Below are positions 1 through 5,206 of a stretch of DNA of 7,798 nucleotides, in pieces. The stretch covers positions 1 through 7,798 of the forward strand of contig USQD01000084.1 in NCBI GenBank assembly GCA_900556795.1, read 5' to 3'. Below the pieces are notes generated by a model that made no database searches, was not told the DNA's origin, and was given only the letters and a program-made list of their open reading frames with translations. The DNA comes from an uncultured Prevotella sp. Its GTDB lineage: Bacteria > Bacteroidota > Bacteroidia > Bacteroidales > Bacteroidaceae. The position numbers and the translations under genes were made by a program. Numbering within the stretch: the first letter of the stretch is position 1; every line of letters begins with the position of its first letter.

Positions 1-64
1 ATAAAAACTTTTGCTTTTGCATAAAATATTCCACAAAAAAACTCGAAAGTTGTAGATTTTTTAT

Positions 65-72
65 TAATTTTG
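65..72 (+). promoter_or_regulatory. -7 promoter box of the aguA-aguB-transporter operon
   Basis: TAATTTTG matches the Bacteroidales sigma-ABfr -7 consensus TAnnTTTG exactly. Transcription would start near 80, leaving a 5' UTR of about 80 nt before the aguA ATG. No convincing -33 TTTG is present at the usual 19-21 nt spacing (bases 40-45 read aactcg), so the call rests on the -7 element and its position. Confidence 0.55.
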
Positions 73-104
73 CAAACATATTAGAAATAACAAAAAGAAA
101 CAGA
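73..104 (-). promoter_or_regulatory. Possible divergent promoter reading off the left edge
   Basis: On the minus strand TATGTTTG (73-80) matches TAnnTTTG, and TCTG (101-104) lies 20 nt upstream as a 3-of-4 match to the -33 TTTG. A minus-strand ATG at 20-22 follows about 50 nt downstream and stays open (MQKQKFL) to the window edge. It abuts the rightward -7 box, sharing the palindrome TTTGCAAA (69-76). The A/T-rich setting makes chance matches likely, so this is tentative. Confidence 0.28.
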
Positions 105-158
105 CAAAAAGCGAAGCCCAAAAAGCCGAGCTTGGAATTTGACTAAAAAGTATAGCTT

Positions 159-1307
159 ATGTATCAATCCACATTGCCTTGCGATTTCGCACTCCCAGCA
201 GAATGGGAGCCACAAAGTGCCATCATGCTGACATGGCCACATGCGGGCACCGATTGGAAGCCCTACCTGCCAGAGATAAACCAGACTTATCTGGAACTGG
301 CAGACATCATTACCCGCTATGAGCATCTGCTTGTAGCTACACCCGACGTGACTGGTATCCAGCTCCTGCTGGAAAACCATCTGAATCAGGAGCAAATGAA
401 CCGTATACATCTCTACGAGGTAGAGAGCAATGATACCTGGGCACGTGACCACGGTCCTATCACGATGGTTTTGCGGAAAAAGCAAAACACATGGATGGTG
501 CCAATCCGTATGCTCGACTTTAAATTCAACGGTTGGGGCGAGAAGTTCAGATGGGAAAAAGACAATGCCATCAATCTGAAGCTATACTATATGGCTGCCT
601 TCAATGCCGACATGGAAAACCATCAGGGGTTTGTACTGGAAGGTGGTAGCATAGAAAGTGACGGTAAAGGCACTCTCTTTACCACCTCACAGTGTCTGCT
701 GGCTCCTCATCGCAACCAGCCGCTCGACCATGACAGCATCGATCATCTGCTCAAGACTTTCTTCCATCTCAAGAGAGTGGTATGGCTGGATCATGGCAAT
801 CTCATCGGTGATGATACAGATGGCCATATTGATACCATCGTCAGAGTGGCCCCTCACGACACCTTATTATATGTAGGGTGTGATGACCCGGAAGATGAGC
901 AATATGAAGACTTCCAGGCACTTGAAAAGCAGCTTCAATCTCTTTTCACCTGGGAAGGATACCCATATCGCCTGCTCAAGCTCCCGATGCCAGACCCAAT
1001 CTTTGATGAGGGTGACCGCCTGACTACAGACAAGGACAGCAAGGGCGACCGCCTGCCTGCCACTTATGCCAACTTCCTGATTCTGAACAAGGCTGTGATA
1101 TATCCAACCTATAATCAGCCAGCGAAGGACGAGGAGGCACGCAAGCAGATACAGCTTGCCTTCCCTGACAGAGACATCATCGGTGTAGACTCACGAACCA
1201 TCATTCGCCAGCATGGCAGCATCCACTGCCTCACCATGCAATTGCCAGAAGGAGCTCTTAGAGGAGACAAAAACGAATATCCAGAGGCTGCCCAGTGGCA
1301 GACATAA
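159..1307 (+). CDS. aguA: Agmatine deiminase (agmatine iminohydrolase)
   Basis: Cytoplasmic enzyme hydrolysing agmatine to N-carbamoylputrescine and ammonia, the first step of the agmatine route to putrescine. The 382-residue product belongs to the PAD_porph family of guanidino-group-modifying enzymes. Visible motifs: the N-terminal AEWEPQSAIMLTWPH (14-28), WARDHGP with D97, LEGGS with E161, DDTDGHID with H223 and D225, and QHGSIHCLTMQ with the nucleophile Cys357. These are the acidic/His/Cys positions expected of the fold. There is no signal peptide, which argues against a secreted peptidylarginine deiminase of the Porphyromonas PPAD type. The ATG at 159 begins just before the conserved N-terminal motif, and no upstream start adds family sequence. 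It is slightly long, with about 20 residues after the catalytic motif (363-382) that look non-essential. The next gene encodes the following enzyme, which strongly supports the specific assignment. Family and active site are seen; substrate is inferred from context. Confidence 0.95.
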   Translation: MYQSTLPCDFALPAEWEPQSAIMLTWPHAGTDWKPYLPEINQTYLELADIITRYEHLLVATPDVTGIQLLLENHLNQEQMNRIHLYEVESNDTWARDHGPITMVLRKKQNTWMVPIRMLDFKFNGWGEKFRWEKDNAINLKLYYMAAFNADMENHQGFVLEGGSIESDGKGTLFTTSQCLLAPHRNQPLDHDSIDHLLKTFFHLKRVVWLDHGNLIGDDTDGHIDTIVRVAPHDTLLYVGCDDPEDEQYEDFQALEKQLQSLFTWEGYPYRLLKLPMPDPIFDEGDRLTTDKDSKGDRLPATYANFLILNKAVIYPTYNQPAKDEEARKQIQLAFPDRDIIGVDSRTIIRQHGSIHCLTMQLPEGALRGDKNEYPEAAQWQT

Positions 1308-1332
1308 AGAACTGCTCATAAAGTCAGATGTT

Positions 1333-1401
1333 CGAAAATCAAAAGTTCAAAGTAAAAAAAAACAAAGTAAAGAAGTTCAAAGTAAAAAAGCAGAAAAGTA
1401 A
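1333..1401 (+). repeat. Purine-rich 15-bp periodic repeat between aguA and aguB
   Basis: The nonamer CAAAGTAAA occurs at 1348, 1363 and 1378, exactly 15 bp apart, within a degenerate A/G-rich array that ends at the aguB start codon. A longer 17-bp match (AAGTTCAAAGTAAAAAA) is present at 1343-1359 and 1373-1389. It fills most of the 94-nt intergenic gap. No hairpin or promoter box is visible in it, so cotranscription of aguA and aguB remains plausible. Confidence 0.7.
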
Positions 1402-2277
1402 ATGAAACTCGGTATTTTACAACAACATAATACGGCAGATATAGCCAACAACAAAACCCGCCTTGCTGAGGGCATTATCGACCTTGCCCATCGCGGTGCG
1501 GAGCTCATCGTTCTTCAAGAGCTTCACAATTCCCTCTACTTTTGTCAGGTAGAAGATGTTGAGCTCTTCGATCTCGCAGAACCAATCCCTGGTCCGTCAA
1601 CAGAATTCTATGGCAAACTGGCGAAAGATCTCGGTGTGGTTATCGTAACCTCACTCTTTGAACGCAGAGCACCAGGACTTTATCACAACACGGCTGTCGT
1701 TATCGAGAAGGATGGCAGTATCGCCGGCAAATATCGCAAGATGCATATCCCAGACGATCCTGCCTATTACGAGAAGTTCTACTTCACCCCAGGCGATCTC
1801 GGTTTCCGTCCTATCCAGACTTCAGTAGGCAAACTGGGTGTTTTGGTTTGCTGGGACCAGTGGTATCCGGAAGCAGCCCGACTCATGGCATTGCAGGGAG
1901 CAGAAATGCTCATCTATCCTACAGCCATCGGTTATGCAACCTATGATACACCGGAAGAGCAGCAGCGACAGCGCGAAGCCTGGACCACCGTGATGCGTGG
2001 TCATGCGGTAGCCAATGGTCTGCCTGTTGTTGCCGTAAACCGAGTAGGCTTTGAACCTGATCCTAGCGAACAGACAGGAGGTATCCAGTTCTGGGGCAGC
2101 AGCTTCGTTGCCGGTCCTCAGGGTGAACTCCATTACCGTGCAAGCGATCAGGAGGAAGAAAGTCTGGTTGTTGACATCGACCTCAAGCACAGTGAGGATG
2201 TACGCCGTTGGTGGCCATTCCTTCGCGACCGCCGTATAGAAAACTACGGAGACATCACCAAGAGATTTATAGATTAA
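1402..2277 (+). CDS. aguB: N-carbamoylputrescine amidase (nitrilase superfamily)
   Basis: Cytoplasmic enzyme cleaving N-carbamoylputrescine to putrescine, CO2 and ammonia, completing the conversion begun by the upstream deiminase. The 291-residue product is a full-length carbon-nitrogen hydrolase. The catalytic Glu-Lys-Cys triad is visible: E40 in LQELH, K113 in YRKMHIP, and C150 in VCWDQWYPE. The stretch NTAVVIEKDGSIAGKYRK and the ending RRWWPFLRDRRIENY are typical of the AguB branch. The ATG at 1402 is chosen because conserved sequence (MKLGILQQ) starts immediately there. There is no signal peptide. It sits 94 nt after aguA and 40 nt before the transporter gene, all on the same strand. A 17-bp tandem duplication straddles its stop codon. 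Confidence 0.96.
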   Translation: MKLGILQQHNTADIANNKTRLAEGIIDLAHRGAELIVLQELHNSLYFCQVEDVELFDLAEPIPGPSTEFYGKLAKDLGVVIVTSLFERRAPGLYHNTAVVIEKDGSIAGKYRKMHIPDDPAYYEKFYFTPGDLGFRPIQTSVGKLGVLVCWDQWYPEAARLMALQGAEMLIYPTAIGYATYDTPEEQQRQREAWTTVMRGHAVANGLPVVAVNRVGFEPDPSEQTGGIQFWGSSFVAGPQGELHYRASDQEEESLVVDIDLKHSEDVRRWWPFLRDRRIENYGDITKRFID

Positions 2278-2293
2278 AGAGATTTATAGATAA
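2260..2293 (+). repeat. 17-bp tandem duplication across the aguB stop codon
   Basis: AAGAGATTTATAGATTA (2260-2276) is followed directly by AAGAGATTTATAGATAA (2277-2293), with one mismatch. The first copy encodes the last residues of AguB, and the stop TAA spans the junction. The second copy is non-coding. This looks like replication slippage at the 3' end of the gene. Confidence 0.8.
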
Positions 2294-2317
2294 ATTAAGG
2301 TATAGATTTTCAGGATA

Positions 2318-3226
2318 ATGCAGAATTTAGAAGTGATGGTGGTATTGTTCATCATCGTAATTTTAGGCTATGTCGCCTGCAAGTTAGGCTATATGGGCGA
2401 CAAATTTGACAAGAAACTATCCAGCATCGTAGTGGACATAACCTGTCCACTGCTGGTGCTGTCATCAGTAATGGGGGATGAGTTGCCCGACCGCACGCTC
2501 ATCCTCCCCCTTTTAGGAGTCGGTTTCCTCACCTATATATTATTATTGGTATTTGGCTTCTGGGTTCCACGCCTCATCACCAAGAACCATGACGACCAGG
2601 GTATGATAGGCTTTGCCTTGATGTTTGCCAACGTGGGCTTTATCGGATACCCTATCGTATCGAGCATCTTCGGTCCTAAGGCCATCTTTTATGCAGCCTT
2701 GCTGAATATGCCCAATACCTTCTTCATCTTTACGGCAGGTGTGATGCTCATCAAGGGCGAATACAGCATCAAGCAGTTCAATCCTAAGGTGCTGATATCT
2801 CCGGCTCTTCTTGCCGCTTTCCTTGCCGCCCTTCTGGTAGCTTTCGGCATCCATACCCCCGATATCATTGCCCGCCCTGTGACGATGGTAGGAAATGTTA
2901 CGGTTCCTGCCGCTCTTATGATAATCGGTTCTTCCATGGCAAAACTTCCCGTCAGGGAGATTATCGGAAGTCCGAAGGTATACATTTCTTCTGTTCTTCG
3001 CCTTGTCGTGGTTCCTCTGAGCATCTACTTTCTGTTCAAGGCGTGTGGTGTCCACGATTTGGTTAACAACATCAATACGGTAGTCATAGCGATGCCTGTA
3101 GCCAGCTTCGGCACCATGTTCTGCCTGAAATACGGCCGCAATCCATCGCTCATCACTGAGATGACTTTCATCACCACCCTGGGCAGCATCATCACCATTC
3201 CTCTGATTACACTGCTGTTTTCTTGA
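2318..3226 (+). CDS. AEC-family transporter (auxin efflux carrier / Mem_trans)
   Basis: Inner-membrane secondary transporter of the auxin efflux carrier family, whose bacterial members move small organic acids or amino-acid-related compounds; the substrate cannot be told from sequence. The 302-residue length is normal for the family. About ten hydrophobic segments are visible, roughly at residues 4-22, 34-51, 60-83, 97-116, 122-144, 158-177, 186-206, 222-243, 253-271 and 279-301, in the two five-helix halves expected of the fold. The fourth segment carries the family-like GFALMFANVGFIGYP (98-112), with Asn and Gly-Tyr-Pro in the helix break. The matching region of the second half is MPVASFGTMF (259-268). 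The gene begins 40 nt after aguB with no terminator or promoter box between them, so it is probably the last gene of the agu operon. A link to agmatine, putrescine or a precursor is inference from position only. Confidence 0.9.
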   Translation: MQNLEVMVVLFIIVILGYVACKLGYMGDKFDKKLSSIVVDITCPLLVLSSVMGDELPDRTLILPLLGVGFLTYILLLVFGFWVPRLITKNHDDQGMIGFALMFANVGFIGYPIVSSIFGPKAIFYAALLNMPNTFFIFTAGVMLIKGEYSIKQFNPKVLISPALLAAFLAALLVAFGIHTPDIIARPVTMVGNVTVPAALMIIGSSMAKLPVREIIGSPKVYISSVLRLVVVPLSIYFLFKACGVHDLVNNINTVVIAMPVASFGTMFCLKYGRNPSLITEMTFITTLGSIITIPLITLLFS

Positions 3227-3262
3227 TTTTTTCATGATAAGAACCATAAAGTTAGGGAAAAA

Positions 3263-3294
3263 TTTCGCTATTTCCTCTTTTTGCACTATCTTTG
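3263..3294 (+). promoter_or_regulatory. Bacteroidales-type promoter of the outer-membrane barrel gene
   Basis: TATCTTTG (3287-3294) is an exact TAnnTTTG -7 box. TTTC (3263-3266), a 3-of-4 match to the -33 TTTG, lies 20 nt upstream, the usual spacing. Transcription would start near 3300, leaving a short leader of about 25 nt before the ATG at 3326. The open frame extends upstream to a TTG at 3281, but that codon lies in the spacer before the -7 box, so it cannot be in the transcript from this promoter. Confidence 0.6.
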
Positions 3295-3325
3295 CAAGTT
3301 GAAAAAACTTAAATGGTTATTATAT

Positions 3326-5104
3326 ATGATATTAAACAGTCTTCTTAAAAATACCCGCCTGATGTGTCTGGCTGGTTTTCTTGGCAGTACATTGCCACAG
3401 ATGAACGCAGCCCCGATAGAACATATTGGCGACAGATACATCATGCACGTTTCAGAGATGGAACTTACCGGTGAAGAATCTCTCCTCGATGTTCTGATGA
3501 TGTGTCCAGAGGTAATCAGCCTCGATGGCAACAACATCATTGGCGGTGATCCCTTTGCCAATCAATATGGAAAGTTCGTCATCCGTATCGACAATCAGGA
3601 ATACGGACTCGACTATGCTACCCTGCTCCACCATTTCAAGGCTCGTGAGATTGAAAGCATCAAGGTTTGCCAGAATGCAGAAGTGATGAAGGGCTGCAGC
3701 AGTCTGAAGAAAGTAATCGACATCACCCTCCGCAAGGGCGAAAATGGTGTGAGCGGAAGAGTAGGACTATTTGGTGATACCTACGGCGGTGGCAAGGGAA
3801 TCGTCAGCGTTCTGAGCCAGCAGGATGACCTGCGCATCCTCAGCCACGTAGAAGGCAACTTCCAACGCACCTCCAATAGCGATAAGGATGCTTATCAGAA
3901 CCAGAGTTCCAATACCATCAACCATTACTCGCACGAGGGAGCCAAGCTCAATGTTCTCTGGACTCCAACCAGCAAGGACATACTCGAAGTGGATGCGATG
4001 CAGACCTATACCCGCAATCATTTCACCCATTCACCAGCCGAATATGTACGTGCCTATCATCTGCAGGCTGACTATACCCGGACACTAGGCGAGAATGGTT
4101 CCAGCATCCTCTTCACCTTGGGTGCAGAACATATCAGCGACAATGGCAGAACCCAGGAAGAAAGCCAAACCTTCCCTTACCAGAACCACTCCACCTATCC
4201 GTTTGCCGTTATAGAGTACGCCTCTCCAATCCTTACCAAAGACCTTTGGATTACAGCAGGTTTTGAGGGCGGTTTGTCTATCGAGAAGAATTGCATTGCT
4301 GATTACATCAACCATTCCAACTACGAGGATTTCTATGTCCAGCTGGATTACAATATCGGCAAGTGGGGATTCATGGCTGGTGAACGATACCGTATCATCA
4401 ATTTCCGCCCTAAGCAGATTACTTCTATCAGCAACTGGGAGCATACCACCCACAACCATATCTACTCGTTCAGTGCATACTATACCTTCACTCCGGGTCA
4501 TACCCTGCAAGGCACCTTCTGCCGCCGCATCTTCAATCCGGAATTTGGCGACTTTGTAACTGCGGGAGATATGGAGGGCGCATGGAAGCCTACCTATACC
4601 ACCGATATAAGGAATAGTCTTGCCAATGTTATGGAGTTGAAGTATACCTACAGCAAGCCGAATCTCGTGGTCAGCACCTCGGTGAAGAATATTCACCAGC
4701 ATCTGATAGACAACAACCACGACAACACATTAGGCATCGGAACCACCGCCTTCTGGCATACCGGCATCCTTCGCCTTACTGCTGGCTTCAACTACTTCTG
4801 GGAGCGGGCAGAAACACCAGTGGAAGAGACATCATTAAGAGATACAAGCTATCACAATTTTGCCGTCTTCAAGTTGGCTCCTCAGCTTACTCTGCCAGAC
4901 GGCTGGCGCCTTACTTCCAATCTCATCTGGTGTACTTACCGTCATACTGCTACTCCTGCCTATACCCCTGCCAATCTCTATGCGGAAGTAGGAGTCTACA
5001 AGAATATCGGCAAGCACCTTACCCTGGAAGGCAGATTCCATGATATTGCCAGCCAGCACTTTGGCAACCGTGCTGCTACAATCGGCTGCACCTATTACTT
5101 TTAA
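3326..5104 (+). CDS. TonB-plug-like outer-membrane beta-barrel protein
   Basis: Likely outer-membrane protein of the TonB-dependent receptor/OMP beta-barrel superfamily; its ligand is unknown. I start at ATG 3326 (592 aa) because residues 1-29 then form a signal peptide (positive K8/R11, hydrophobic core, NAA-type cleavage site) and the promoter lies just upstream. Residues about 35-140 resemble a plug domain, ending in IESIKV...KKVIDITLRKG, the counterpart of the receptor motif that leads into the barrel. Residues 140-592 consist of alternating polar/hydrophobic strands rich in aromatics, and the protein ends GCTYYF with the C-terminal Phe expected for barrel insertion. It is shorter than classic SusC-type receptors (about 1000 aa). 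It has no N-terminal carboxypeptidase-like domain, no obvious TonB box and no SusD gene beside it. Cys60, Cys115 and Cys124 in the plug-like region are unusual. Barrel nature is fairly sure; TonB dependence is inference. Confidence 0.72.
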   Translation: MILNSLLKNTRLMCLAGFLGSTLPQMNAAPIEHIGDRYIMHVSEMELTGEESLLDVLMMCPEVISLDGNNIIGGDPFANQYGKFVIRIDNQEYGLDYATLLHHFKAREIESIKVCQNAEVMKGCSSLKKVIDITLRKGENGVSGRVGLFGDTYGGGKGIVSVLSQQDDLRILSHVEGNFQRTSNSDKDAYQNQSSNTINHYSHEGAKLNVLWTPTSKDILEVDAMQTYTRNHFTHSPAEYVRAYHLQADYTRTLGENGSSILFTLGAEHISDNGRTQEESQTFPYQNHSTYPFAVIEYASPILTKDLWITAGFEGGLSIEKNCIADYINHSNYEDFYVQLDYNIGKWGFMAGERYRIINFRPKQITSISNWEHTTHNHIYSFSAYYTFTPGHTLQGTFCRRIFNPEFGDFVTAGDMEGAWKPTYTTDIRNSLANVMELKYTYSKPNLVVSTSVKNIHQHLIDNNHDNTLGIGTTAFWHTGILRLTAGFNYFWERAETPVEETSLRDTSYHNFAVFKLAPQLTLPDGWRLTSNLIWCTYRHTATPAYTPANLYAEVGVYKNIGKHLTLEGRFHDIASQHFGNRAATIGCTYYF

Positions 5105-5110
5105 TAGTGA

Positions 5111-5135
5111 GTAGTGATAAATGTGTAGTGATAAA
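5111..5135 (+). repeat. Short direct repeat after the barrel gene
   Basis: GTAGTGATAAA occurs at 5111-5121 and 5125-5135, with a 14-bp period. It lies between the barrel gene stop and the terminator hairpin. Like the other border repeats here it looks slippage-derived, and no function is evident. Confidence 0.55.
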
Positions 5136-5173
5136 AAAAGTCCCCTGATGCTTTGCGGCACCAGGGGACTTTT
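5136..5173. terminator. Bidirectional rho-independent terminator between convergent genes
   Basis: AAAAGTCCCCTG (5136-5147) pairs perfectly with CAGGGGACTTTT (5162-5173). The stem continues with TGC/GCA (5149-5151 and 5158-5160) past one A-C mismatch, and the loop is TTTGCG. An A-run on the left and a T-run on the right give each strand a hairpin followed by U's. It lies 31 nt after the barrel gene stop and 33 nt beyond the stop of the convergent protease gene, so it can serve both. Confidence 0.9.
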
Positions 5174-5206
5174 CTATTGTTTAATTGATTTATCGTCAGC
5201 AAATGA

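Noticed and set aside
81..158. Regulatory RNA structure in the aguA leader
   Set aside because: Only short imperfect pairings such as AAGC/GCTT are seen; no recognisable riboswitch.
1213..1401. 62-codon frame ending exactly before the aguB ATG
   Set aside because: It overlaps the end of aguA out of frame, and its lysine-rich end is just translation of the purine repeat (15 bp is a multiple of three, so it stays open).
3256..3275. Possible terminator hairpin GGAAA/TTTCC after the transporter gene, followed by a T-run
   Set aside because: Only a five-pair A/T-rich stem with a ten-base loop, and it overlaps the next promoter; too weak to call.
2543..3286. 247-codon open frame on the minus strand opposite the transporter gene
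   Set aside because: The product is low-hydrophobicity, His/Arg/Asp-rich and matches no fold I recognise; it is the antisense shadow of a clear membrane protein gene.
3296..3310. AAGTT/AACTT mini-hairpin in the barrel gene leader
   Set aside because: Five pairs, mostly A-U, with a five-base loop; expected by chance in A/T-rich DNA and no riboswitch features are present.
3281..3325. Longer barrel protein starting at TTG 3281 (15 extra residues)
   Set aside because: The TTG lies upstream of the TAnnTTTG box in the promoter spacer, and the ATG at 3326 gives a proper signal peptide.
4085..4720. 211-codon open frame antisense to the barrel gene
   Set aside because: It lies fully inside a well-supported gene with no promoter or start signal; typical antisense shadow.
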